This document shows, piece after piece, positions 33,839 through 42,068 of a stretch of 64,000 nt of DNA. The notes below the pieces were generated by a model. It was not told where the DNA came from. It saw only the letters and a program-made list of their open reading frames with translations, and did no database searches. Both the position numbers and the translations under genes were made by a program. The stretch's first letter is position 1. Every line of letters starts with the position of its first letter. This DNA is from Cloacibacterium caeni (GTDB lineage Bacteria > Bacteroidota > Bacteroidia > Flavobacteriales > Weeksellaceae): NCBI RefSeq assembly GCF_907163105.1, contig NZ_OU015321.1, positions 1,736,001 through 1,800,000 of the forward strand, written 5' to 3'.

Positions 33839-34555
33839 ATGCTTTCAGAAACTCAACTCACAGAAATCCGCAATTATCTGCTCTCAAAAAAACTGCCAAT
33901 TGATATTCTCATCGAAGTAAATGATCATATTGTTTCTCAAATTTCAGATTTGCAGAGAGAAGAAAATTTGAGTTTTGAAGAGGCTTTTTTAAAAGTAAAA
34001 ACAAGATGGAATTTTGAATTTATTATGGTTAGAAAAAACTTTTTTTCTTCAAAAAAAATCCCAAAAATAATTTACGAAATCAATAAAACTCAAAATATTA
34101 ATAACTTTAAAAAGAGTTTTTATATTGTTCTCTCTTTTATTGCTTTAGAATTCATTACAGCAAAACTTTTCCCAGAAAATATTTATCTTCTTATCTTGTC
34201 ATTATTATTCATAGTAATAGCGATTTACCCTTTAAGAATGATATCTCTATACATAAAACAGCAAAGATTGCTTTTTGAAAACAGAAGAAAAAATCCGATT
34301 ATCAATAATTTTATACATCCTTTGCTTTCATTTGTTATTGGTTTTTCTTTAGATCAAATGATGCATTATCCAAAAAATACCAAACATCTTATTTATGATT
34401 TTATAAATTTTGGAGCTGATGAAAAAGTAAGCACAGCAATGTTTGTTTCTAACCTATTTTTTGGAATAATAATTCTTACATTTTATGTTTATGCCTTTCT
34501 TTCACTTGAAAAAAATGTAAAAAAACTTGAAAAATATAACCAATTTGTTTTATAA
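33839..34555 (+). CDS. Membrane protein 2 of 3 with a HAAS-like N-terminal module
   Basis: 238 residues. The N-terminus (LTEIRNYLLSKKLPIDILIE then VNDHIVSQISDLQREENLSF) closely copies its neighbours. The rest differs: a basic loop with two Lys-rich stretches and four membrane helices, ending in an acidic/basic tail without the KVKPFLKYL end of the other two. It is separated by 1 base from each neighbour, so the three genes are surely cotranscribed. Confidence 0.75.
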   Translation: MLSETQLTEIRNYLLSKKLPIDILIEVNDHIVSQISDLQREENLSFEEAFLKVKTRWNFEFIMVRKNFFSSKKIPKIIYEINKTQNINNFKKSFYIVLSFIALEFITAKLFPENIYLLILSLLFIVIAIYPLRMISLYIKQQRLLFENRRKNPIINNFIHPLLSFVIGFSLDQMMHYPKNTKHLIYDFINFGADEKVSTAMFVSNLFFGIIILTFYVYAFLSLEKNVKKLEKYNQFVL

Positions 34556-34556
34556 A

Positions 34557-35273
34557 ATGTTTACAGATTCTCAACTCTCAGAAATCCGAAATTATCTGCT
34601 CTCAAAAAAACTGCCGATTGATATTCTCATCGAAGTAAATGACCATTTTGTTTCTCAAATTAATGATTTGCAGAGAGAAGAAAATTTGAGTTTTGAAGAG
34701 GCTTTTGAGAAATCTAAATTAAGTTGGGACAAAGAATTGAAACCATACTGGAGAGGAAATTTAAATCTTGAGGATATTTCTGATTTTATGGTTAAAACTA
34801 AAAAGGAAATTGACAAGACTAATTTGTTTTTTGCATTAAAATTTTCAACTATTCCTACCCTTTTAATTTTTATCATTGCTTTCAATTTTAAAGCAGAAAC
34901 TTTTGGATATTTAACCTTGTCAATAGTATTTGGATTGACGTTTTATACTTTAATAAAATATTTTTCAAATTACCAAGATTTCAAATTAGCTAAAAAATAT
35001 AAAAAGTATGTTCTCACCTTACATCAACATTCTGTTTTTATTTTTGTAATTATTTTTTCTCCTTTAATGAATATTTACACAAGGTTAATAGATAATCCTG
35101 AGAAATATCAAAAAATCATCACCTTCCAAAGTGATAAACCAATTTTTATAGAAATAACATTTACCTTCATGTCAATTTACTTAATTATTTTTGGTGTATT
35201 CTATTCATTATCAGCTCAAAATAATTATTTAAAACAAATCGAAAAAGTAAAACCTTTTTTGAAATATTTATAA
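34557..35273 (+). CDS. Membrane protein 3 of 3 with a HAAS-like N-terminal module
   Basis: 238 residues from ATG 34557 (MFTDSQLSEIRNYLLSKKL). The longer frame from 34527 would overlap the previous gene. It has the same N-terminal module as its neighbours, four membrane helices and a C-terminal KQIEKVKPFLKYL like paralogue 1. A terminator follows directly. Function unknown; signalling to PadR is the simplest guess. Confidence 0.75.
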   Translation: MFTDSQLSEIRNYLLSKKLPIDILIEVNDHFVSQINDLQREENLSFEEAFEKSKLSWDKELKPYWRGNLNLEDISDFMVKTKKEIDKTNLFFALKFSTIPTLLIFIIAFNFKAETFGYLTLSIVFGLTFYTLIKYFSNYQDFKLAKKYKKYVLTLHQHSVFIFVIIFSPLMNIYTRLIDNPEKYQKIITFQSDKPIFIEITFTFMSIYLIIFGVFYSLSAQNNYLKQIEKVKPFLKYL

Positions 35274-35280
35274 TATTCTC

Positions 35281-35313
35281 AAACCTTAAAGGATTTAAAA
35301 TCCTTTAAGGTTT
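35281..35313 (+). terminator. Terminator of the PadR-membrane protein operon
   Basis: AAACCTTAAAGGATT (35281-35295) pairs with AATCCTTTAAGGTTT (35299-35313), a perfect 15-bp stem followed by CATTTTTAT. Confidence 0.8.
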
Positions 35314-35349
35314 CATTTTTATAATAATTTTCTAAAATCTCCAATTCCT

Positions 35350-35357
35350 TATCTTTG
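35350..35357 (+). promoter_or_regulatory. -7 box of dinB, 3 bases from the ATG
   Basis: TATCTTTG ends 3 bases before ATG 35361, which predicts a leaderless dinB transcript. It also argues against the TTG start at 35355, which lies inside the box. Confidence 0.6.
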
Positions 35358-35360
35358 TGT

Positions 35361-36452
35361 ATGCAAATTCCTCAGAGAAAAATCATACATGTAGATATGG
35401 ATGCGTTTTACGCTTCTGTGGAACAGCACGATAATCCTGAACTGAAAGGAAAACCCATTGCAGTAGGCGGTGAACATAGAGGTGTAGTAGCCGCAGCAAG
35501 TTACGAAGCTAGAAAATTTGGCGTTCGTTCTGCCATGTCCAGCAAAATTGCCAAAGAAAAATGTCCGCATCTTATTTTTGTAAAGCCAAGATTTCATCGT
35601 TACAAAGAAATTTCACAGAAAATCAGAGAAATTTTTCATGAATATACCGATTTAGTAGAACCGCTTTCTCTAGACGAAGCCTATTTAGACGTTACCGAAA
35701 ACAAGAAAAACATAGAATCTGCCAATGAAATAGCAAAAGAAATTCGTCAAAAAATTTTTGAAGAAACAGGGCTCACTGCTTCTGCAGGGATTTCGGTGAA
35801 TAAATTTTTGGCCAAAGTAGCTTCGGATATCAATAAACCAAACGGACAAAAAACCATTCATCCCACTCAGATTTTAGACTTTTTAGAAGAACTTCCGATT
35901 GAAAAATTCTACGGAATAGGTAAAGTCACTGCCAATAAAATGTACAGTTTACAGATTTTCAAAGGCAAAGATTTAAAGGCAAAATCTATGGAAGAATTGG
36001 CAAGACTTTTCGGGAAATCTGGGATTTATTATTACAACGTGGTTCGTGGAATTCATCATGGAGAAGTAAAACCTCACCGAATTCAAAAAAGTGTAGGTGT
36101 AGAACATACTTTTTGGGATGACATCAACGAAGATGAAGAACTTTACCAAAAACTAAAATCACTAAGCGAAGAACTAGAATCTAGACTTTCGAAAAGAGAA
36201 ATTAAGGGAAAAACTTTGACTTTAAAAATAAAATACAAGGATTTTTCTCAATACACTCGTAGCAAAACACAAGAAGTGTATTATGAAAACGCTGAAGATT
36301 TCTACGAAACTGCCCAAAAACTTTGGGAACTAAGACCTTATAATAAAGCCATCAGATTGCTTGGTTTATCACTTTCTAACCTAAACACAGAAGAGAAAAA
36401 ACAAATTTCTGTACAACTCAAAATTCCTTTTGAAGAATTCGAAAACGAATAA
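35361..36452 (+). CDS. dinB: DNA polymerase IV
   Basis: 363 residues from ATG 35361. Y-family translesion polymerase: catalytic HVDMDAFYASVEQ near the start and SLDEAYLDVTE with the second acidic pair, a helix-hairpin-helix segment (LPIEKFYGIGKVTANKMYSL) and a C-terminal little-finger domain. It copies past damaged bases and makes frameshifts. A second, UmuC-type Y-family polymerase is at 57.5 kb. Monocistronic. Confidence 0.94.
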   Translation: MQIPQRKIIHVDMDAFYASVEQHDNPELKGKPIAVGGEHRGVVAAASYEARKFGVRSAMSSKIAKEKCPHLIFVKPRFHRYKEISQKIREIFHEYTDLVEPLSLDEAYLDVTENKKNIESANEIAKEIRQKIFEETGLTASAGISVNKFLAKVASDINKPNGQKTIHPTQILDFLEELPIEKFYGIGKVTANKMYSLQIFKGKDLKAKSMEELARLFGKSGIYYYNVVRGIHHGEVKPHRIQKSVGVEHTFWDDINEDEELYQKLKSLSEELESRLSKREIKGKTLTLKIKYKDFSQYTRSKTQEVYYENAEDFYETAQKLWELRPYNKAIRLLGLSLSNLNTEEKKQISVQLKIPFEEFENE

Positions 36453-36502
36453 TTATAAAATAATTCCCTGAAAACCTGTAAATTAATTTACGCTCATCGT
36501 TC

Positions 36503-36510
36503 TAATTTTG
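36503..36510 (+). promoter_or_regulatory. -7 box of the alpha-amylase gene
   Basis: TAATTTTG lies 18 bases before ATG 36529. It overlaps the alternative TTG start at 36508, which is therefore rejected. Confidence 0.55.
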
Positions 36511-36528
36511 CAACATAAAAAAACAGAA

Positions 36529-38007
36529 ATGATGAACGGAACCATGATTCAATATTTCCATTGGTACACAGAAGGCGATGGAAAACTTTGGGAAGAAGTA
36601 CAACAAAATGCAGAATATTTAGCAGAACTCGGCATTACTATGGCTTGGTTACCACCTGCTTACAAAGCTAATGGTGGCGGATTTTCTGTGGGTTATGATC
36701 CCTATGATTTATTTGACTTGGGAGAATTTGACCAAAAAGGAGGAATTCCTACCAAATATGGAACTAAAGAACAATATATTTCTGCCATCAATACGCTTCG
36801 TGAAAAAGGAATTGGAGCAATTGTAGATATTGTGCTGAATCACAAAGCTGGCGGTGATGAAAAAGAACGTTTCCAAGTGTACAAAGTAGACCCAAACAAT
36901 CGACAGAACTTCATTTCTGAGCCTTTTGAAATAGAAAGTTACACTAAATTCACTTTCCCGGGAAGAAATAAAAAATATTCGGATTTCGAATGGAATTTCA
37001 CTTGTTTTACAGGTGTAGATTTTGCCGAAGGTGAAGAAGGAGATTTCATTTATCAAATTATTACCGAACATGGTGATGGTTGGGAAGAAATGACCAGCGA
37101 TGAAAAAGGAAATTACGATTTTTTGATGTACAATGACATCGAACATCGCAATCCTCATGTAAGAGAAGAGCTGAATTATTGGGGAAAATGGTATCATGAA
37201 ACCGTCGGTTTTGAAGGCGTTCGTTTAGATGCTGTGAAACATCAATCGCCAGAATTTTATAAAGAATGGCTTCAATTATTACGAGCCAATACTAATAAAA
37301 ACATCTTTGCAGTAGGAGAATTTTGGGCTCCCGGTGAATTGCCAGTTTTAGAAAAATATATTGAAGAAACCGAAGGTTGTATGAGCCTTTTTGATGCTTC
37401 TTTGCATCATAATTTGCATACTGCTTCACAATCGGGAAGCGAATTTGACTTGCGTACAATTTTTGACAACACTTTGGTTCAATCACAACCCAATTTATCA
37501 GTTACGGTGGTTGATAACCATGACACTCAACCTTTACAAGCTTTAGAAGCTCCTGTAGAACCTTGGTTTAAACCGATTGCTTATGCATTAATTCTGTTAA
37601 GACAAGAAGGCTTTCCTTGTGTTTTTTATCCAGATTTATTTGGAGCCACTTACAAAGATTATGGAAATGATGGCAATGAACACGAAATTTTCTTAGAAAA
37701 AGTAGACCGAATAGAAGAACTTTTGAAATTGAGAAAAAATAATGCTTACGGAATGCAAAGAGATTATTTCGAAGATGCTAATTGCATCGGTTGGACTCGA
37801 GAAGGTGATGGCGAACATAAAGGTTGTGCAGTAGTCATCAGCAATAAAGAACAATACGAAAAACCTATGGAAATGGGAACGCAATATGCTGGTCAGTATT
37901 TTTATGACGCTTTAGGAAGATTCGAACATACTGTTCAAATTGATGAAAATGGCTGGGGAAATTTTACCGTTCCTGCAGGAAATGTAAGCGTTTGGATTCC
38001 TGAATAG
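36529..38007 (+). CDS. Cytoplasmic alpha-amylase (GH13)
   Basis: 492 residues from ATG 36529, without a signal peptide. The GH13 barrel is complete: DIVLNHKAGGDE (region I), GVRLDAVKH with the nucleophile Asp (region II), GEFWAPGE with the acid/base Glu (region III) and VDNHDTQP (region IV). The start MMNGTMIQYFHWY matches the cytoplasmic AmyA-like subfamily. It would cleave alpha-1,4 glucans inside the cell. It converges on the phosphodiesterase gene with a 1-bp gap and no obvious terminator. Confidence 0.94.
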   Translation: MMNGTMIQYFHWYTEGDGKLWEEVQQNAEYLAELGITMAWLPPAYKANGGGFSVGYDPYDLFDLGEFDQKGGIPTKYGTKEQYISAINTLREKGIGAIVDIVLNHKAGGDEKERFQVYKVDPNNRQNFISEPFEIESYTKFTFPGRNKKYSDFEWNFTCFTGVDFAEGEEGDFIYQIITEHGDGWEEMTSDEKGNYDFLMYNDIEHRNPHVREELNYWGKWYHETVGFEGVRLDAVKHQSPEFYKEWLQLLRANTNKNIFAVGEFWAPGELPVLEKYIEETEGCMSLFDASLHHNLHTASQSGSEFDLRTIFDNTLVQSQPNLSVTVVDNHDTQPLQALEAPVEPWFKPIAYALILLRQEGFPCVFYPDLFGATYKDYGNDGNEHEIFLEKVDRIEELLKLRKNNAYGMQRDYFEDANCIGWTREGDGEHKGCAVVISNKEQYEKPMEMGTQYAGQYFYDALGRFEHTVQIDENGWGNFTVPAGNVSVWIPE

Positions 38008-38008
38008 T

Positions 38009-39286
38009 CTATTTCAAAGCTTTTTTAACCTCTGAAAATTTCCCATCAATAGGTTCTGAAATTTTTAAACCGAGAATTTCCGCAACCAAAGGATAAACAC
38101 TCACATTCTGAAATTCATTGATTTCTGTTTGGTTTTTGAAAACATTTCCCCAAGCGTAAAAAACGGCTTTCATTTCTGGTGTTTTTCTAGGATTGTAGCC
38201 ATGTTTTCCCTCAGAAGTAGATTTTCCTTTTTCTAAAAATATTTTTGGTGCTTTTGGAACTAATAAAATCTGACCGATACGGCTATATTTGTCATCTTTC
38301 GTTCTATAATGTAGTTTTCTAGGAAATTTTTTGGTCAAAAAAACTTGGTAATCTTCAGTTTTTGAATTTTTCAATTCACGATATGTAGATTTTACCTCAT
38401 CAGGATTTTTAACCACCACTCTGAGTAAGGTTTGAGAATTATAAATATCAAATCTTTCTTTATTGAGAAGTATTTCTGGAATAGACAGTGGATTTTCTTT
38501 ATCAACTTTAATCATTCCATGGTCTGAAACGAAGATAAAATTCACGTTTTTCAAACCCAATTGATTCACTTTTTCAACCAAATTTCCGATGGCGTTATCT
38601 ACCAATTGTACAGATTTTTCGGCTTCTGGAGATTCTGGTCCAAATCGATGACCTGCTCCATCTACTTCTGGAAAATACAGTGAAATAAAGTGCGGACGAA
38701 CATTTTCTGGCAATTTTAACCAGTTCACTACTTTATTAATTTTTTCTTCAGGTGAAAATTTTTCGTGGTAGTGATAATAGTATGTTGGTCTTGTTTTTCC
38801 AGCATCACTTGCAGAACCAACCCATTGTAGAGAAGCGGTAACCATTCCTTGTTGCTCTGCTAAACTCCAAAGCGGAATTCCGCCGTACCAAGAACCATCT
38901 TCTGCATTTTCTTTTTTATTCATTGCATAGGCTTCTTTTCTGGAGTAATCATAGAAAAAATTATCTACCAAACCGTGATGAGAAGGATATAAACCTGTAA
39001 TAATAGACCAATGATTCGGGAAAGTGATGCTTGGATAACTTGGCAACATGGCTTTTGCTTTTACGCCTTCATTTGAAAATTTTTGAAGATTTTGAGCATT
39101 ATATTTTCCGGTGTAATCATATCTGTAACCGTCTGCAGAAATAAAAATAAGGTATGGCTTTTCTAATGCTTCTGTTGAATTAAATCTATTAGGAGTAATA
39201 ACTTGGGCTGTATCAACCGCGAGATTATGTTGAGCAAAAAAGAGAGAAAACAGAAAAATAGTGAAACCCGAAAATATTTTTTTCAT
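38009..39286 (-). CDS. Secreted ectonucleotide pyrophosphatase/phosphodiesterase (alkaline phosphatase superfamily)
   Basis: A 425-residue periplasmic or outer-surface protein with a signal peptide (1-19). Metal ligand D52 (ISADGYRYDY) and nucleophile T88 (PSITFPNHW) are followed by the NPP-type ITGLYPSHHGLVDN, then SLYFPEVDGAGHRFGP and FVSDHGM with further metal ligands, and KGKHGYNP-like GKHGYNPRKTPEM. The family cleaves nucleotide or phosphodiester bonds. It may scavenge phosphate. No phosphate regulators are next to it. Confidence 0.93.
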   Translation of the reverse strand: MKKIFSGFTIFLFSLFFAQHNLAVDTAQVITPNRFNSTEALEKPYLIFISADGYRYDYTGKYNAQNLQKFSNEGVKAKAMLPSYPSITFPNHWSIITGLYPSHHGLVDNFFYDYSRKEAYAMNKKENAEDGSWYGGIPLWSLAEQQGMVTASLQWVGSASDAGKTRPTYYYHYHEKFSPEEKINKVVNWLKLPENVRPHFISLYFPEVDGAGHRFGPESPEAEKSVQLVDNAIGNLVEKVNQLGLKNVNFIFVSDHGMIKVDKENPLSIPEILLNKERFDIYNSQTLLRVVVKNPDEVKSTYRELKNSKTEDYQVFLTKKFPRKLHYRTKDDKYSRIGQILLVPKAPKIFLEKGKSTSEGKHGYNPRKTPEMKAVFYAWGNVFKNQTEINEFQNVSVYPLVAEILGLKISEPIDGKFSEVKKALK

Positions 39287-39348
39287 TACAGATGATTTGC
39301 TACAAAAATACTCAGATTTGTCGAAATTCCATTGAACTAAAAATTAAA

Positions 39349-39370
39349 AAACCACTTCGAAAAGTGGTTT
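39349..39370 (-). terminator. Terminator of the TonB-dependent receptor gene
   Basis: AAACCACTT (39349-39357) pairs with AAGTGGTTT (39362-39370) around CGAA. A T-run follows in the minus direction. Confidence 0.8.
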
Positions 39371-39376
39371 CATAAT

Positions 39377-41527
39377 TTATAAATGATATTTTAAATTCAA
39401 TCCGAAGAAGAAGTAAGCTTTTTTAGGCCCAGGATTTACATCTGCATAATTAAGCAAATTGGTCGCTTTGTTATCATTATTATTATTTCCTACAAATAAA
39501 AAAGTATAGTTTTTTTGGTTCGTAAGATTATTTCCGATGGCAAAAACATCTACATCATATTTCCCGAATGTTTTTTTGTAACCTAATTTCATGTTCAGTA
39601 ATGAATAATCTTTAACCAAATTTTCATTAGCAAAATCCGAATAAACTTTGCCTAAATAATTGAAAGTATTATTCAAATAAATTCCATATTTAGTATTGAA
39701 ATCAATTCCGATGGCATATTTATCATCAGGAACTCCAACTACTTTTTTGCCCGAAAAATCAGTTCCGCTATTTACAAAATCAGTGTATTTAAAATCATAA
39801 TGTGAATAATTGACAAATGGTGTAATTTTAGAAATAAAAGCAGATTCATTGGTATAATTATATCCTAAACTAAGTTCTAAACCTTTGTTTTTTTGATTTC
39901 CTGTATTAGCCCAATAACTGTACACATTATTGCTAGAATCTGTTCCGTTTAACTGTGTGAGTTTATTATTAACATTGATATTAAACAATGAAATTTGATA
40001 ATCAAATTTTGTTTTCATCAATAAACCATGTACACTGAAATCCCACATTTTAGCTTTTTCGGCTTCTAAATCATCATTTACGGTGTTAATAGTTCCGCCA
40101 GAAACAAAAGAAGTAGAAGCAGTAGGTGCATTATAACCTTCGCTGTAACTCAAATTAAAAATTTGATTTTTCCATCTTTTTTGAACGGCAAAATGAGGAG
40201 TTGCCACCATTTTATAATCTTTACTGAAAGACAAATCTTTATTATATCCAGGAACTAAACCGCCAAAAGCCAAAAGATCTTCTCTGTCATAATTTATTCT
40301 GTTCAAACTTACTCCAGCCAAAAACGTAAAATCCCAAGGTTTGTAGGTGAGTCTTTCGATTGCGAAATAATTGCTTTGGTTATTGTTATATTTAAAATAA
40401 GAACCTTTAGAAATAGGCGACATTTCTAGTGGATTATTGGGATTGGTTCCTGTAAAACGATAATTAGAAATCTGTGAGCGCGAATTTTGTACTTCTGCAC
40501 CAAAATCTAATTGATTAGAAAAATTCCTCCATGTATAAGAATGTTGGAAAGTCGTTCTAAAACCTACATTAGGACTGCTAGAAACCTCGAAAGCTTTGTC
40601 TGCAATTCTGTCCTGATTGATGGAAGAATAGAAAACAGTAGTGGAATTTTTGAAATTTTTAGAAATTTCCCAAATGTGACCTAATCCTATTCTAGTAGAG
40701 TGAATTTTACTGCCAGAACCTTTGATTATGTAAGAAGGATTTCCGTTATCAATTCCTGCATAGTAATCGTTATAGGAAATTTGTCCTGTTACTTTTTCGT
40801 GGGAAAAGCCTTGACTTGCGAATAAAGTTAGGCGCTGTTTCGGGTTTAATTTATATTCGCCATTAATATTCACGAAATTTTTCAAGCCATTTCCACTTGG
40901 TCTGTAACCGTCAGTTTCTATGTGACCATAGTTTACATTCAAAGAGTAGTTGGTGTCAGAAGAATTGAGCTGTGTTATCGACTGAAAATATTTGTGAGAA
41001 CCCAACATGGTATTTTGGGCAATAGAAGTTCCTTTTTCGAAACTTGGTCTTGTATAAAATTTTACAGTTCCGCCAATTCCACCTCCGTATAAAGTTGAAG
41101 CAGGACCTTTTATCACTTCAATATTATTGACATAAGAGAAATCTACATCATCTAATAATGCAATTCCTTCTGCATTGGTTAATGGCATATTGTTCCAATA
41201 AACTTTTACGCCCCAATTGTTGAATTTTTGGTCATTCCCAAATCCTCTGATGACAATTCTCTGTCCGCCAATATTTGTCCTTTTATCTACTTGAACACCC
41301 GAAATGGTAGAAAGAGATTGTTCTATAAGCACGGAATTATTTCTATTAAGGTCTTCATCTGAGAGAATTTCTGTGGCTTGAGCATTTTTAGCGAATTCAT
41401 TTCGCTCTTGATTTACTTTTTTACGTGCTTTTAAAGTAATTTGTTCGATGTTTTTTTCTGTAGCAGAAGTTTGTCCATAACTATATTGTGCAAACAATAC
41501 AATCACTGCTAATAAAGTCTTTTTCAT
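39377..41527 (-). CDS. TonB-dependent outer membrane receptor
   Basis: A 716-residue outer membrane transporter with a signal peptide (1-18), a plug domain (about 45-160, with SGVQVDKRTNIGGQRIVIRG and EVIKGPASTLYGGGIGGTV) and a 22-strand barrel ending in aromatic-rich AYFFFGLNLKYHL. There is no N-terminal carboxypeptidase-like domain, so it is not a SusC-type protein. The closest flavour is iron/siderophore receptors (FecA/FhuE-like) but the substrate is not set by the sequence. It is flanked by terminators on both sides, so transcribed alone. Confidence 0.92.
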   Translation of the reverse strand: MKKTLLAVIVLFAQYSYGQTSATEKNIEQITLKARKKVNQERNEFAKNAQATEILSDEDLNRNNSVLIEQSLSTISGVQVDKRTNIGGQRIVIRGFGNDQKFNNWGVKVYWNNMPLTNAEGIALLDDVDFSYVNNIEVIKGPASTLYGGGIGGTVKFYTRPSFEKGTSIAQNTMLGSHKYFQSITQLNSSDTNYSLNVNYGHIETDGYRPSGNGLKNFVNINGEYKLNPKQRLTLFASQGFSHEKVTGQISYNDYYAGIDNGNPSYIIKGSGSKIHSTRIGLGHIWEISKNFKNSTTVFYSSINQDRIADKAFEVSSSPNVGFRTTFQHSYTWRNFSNQLDFGAEVQNSRSQISNYRFTGTNPNNPLEMSPISKGSYFKYNNNQSNYFAIERLTYKPWDFTFLAGVSLNRINYDREDLLAFGGLVPGYNKDLSFSKDYKMVATPHFAVQKRWKNQIFNLSYSEGYNAPTASTSFVSGGTINTVNDDLEAEKAKMWDFSVHGLLMKTKFDYQISLFNINVNNKLTQLNGTDSSNNVYSYWANTGNQKNKGLELSLGYNYTNESAFISKITPFVNYSHYDFKYTDFVNSGTDFSGKKVVGVPDDKYAIGIDFNTKYGIYLNNTFNYLGKVYSDFANENLVKDYSLLNMKLGYKKTFGKYDVDVFAIGNNLTNQKNYTFLFVGNNNNDNKATNLLNYADVNPGPKKAYFFFGLNLKYHL

Positions 41528-41602
41528 TAAAATCTATCGGTTAAAACTGATTAAAATATTGGATATAATATTGATTATTTCTTTGAATCTTGATAAAAGA
41601 AA

Positions 41603-41630
41603 TAAAGAGAGGCTTAGAAACCTCTCTTTA
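41603..41630 (-). terminator. Terminator of the lipoprotein gene
   Basis: TAAAGAGAGG (41603-41612) pairs perfectly with CCTCTCTTTA (41621-41630), just after the gene that ends at 41635. Confidence 0.85.
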
Positions 41631-41634
41631 TGAT

Positions 41635-42048
41635 TTATGAAACTTTATCTTGTTGATTAGAACGGGGTTTATATTGTAATTTTTTCAACTTAAAAATTTT
41701 TGTTTTGTTAGTCTTTGTATTATAATATTCTATCCCAAAACTATTTTTCTCAATAGGATTCTTGAGTTCAATTTCTTTGTCTATTCCTTCAGAAATTCTG
41801 GATTTTATTTCTATTGTATTTCCCTTTTCTTCTACTTCTACATTGAATTTTTTATCATTAATCAAAAAATGTTTTATCTGTAGATTTTTAGAAGTTTCTT
41901 TGTCAATTACCATTATAAAATCCTTTCCTCTCACGTCTTTTACTCCACCAAACCAATTGGTGTAATAAGCTTCTACGATGATGATATCCTTTTTACAAGA
42001 AAAAGAAAAGAATAGACTGATCAAAAGAAATAAAAATAGCTTTTTCAA
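41635..42048 (-). CDS. Small lipoprotein of unknown function
   Basis: 137 residues with a lipoprotein signal (MKKLFLFLLISLFFSFSC, Cys18 as the lipidated residue). A mostly beta domain follows (RGKDFIMVIDKET, FNVEVEEKGNTIEIKSRISE) with a basic C-terminal tail. No family recognised. It lies 20 bp downstream of the large T9SS protein in the same direction and may be its cotranscribed partner. Confidence 0.75.
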   Translation of the reverse strand: MKKLFLFLLISLFFSFSCKKDIIIVEAYYTNWFGGVKDVRGKDFIMVIDKETSKNLQIKHFLINDKKFNVEVEEKGNTIEIKSRISEGIDKEIELKNPIEKNSFGIEYYNTKTNKTKIFKLKKLQYKPRSNQQDKVS

Positions 42049-42068
42049 GTTCTAATTTTTTTAAAAAT

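Noticed and set aside
34527..34556. Start of the third membrane paralogue at 34527
   Set aside because: It overlaps the end of the second paralogue. ATG 34557 gives the same 1-base spacing and the same N-terminus as the other two.
36709..37197. 162-codon minus-strand frame inside the alpha-amylase gene
   Set aside because: It is an antisense shadow of conserved GH13 codons, without a promoter or ribosome site.
39377..42048. Polysaccharide utilisation locus around the TonB-dependent receptor
   Set aside because: The receptor lacks the SusC-type extension, no SusD gene is next to it, and terminators isolate it from its neighbours.
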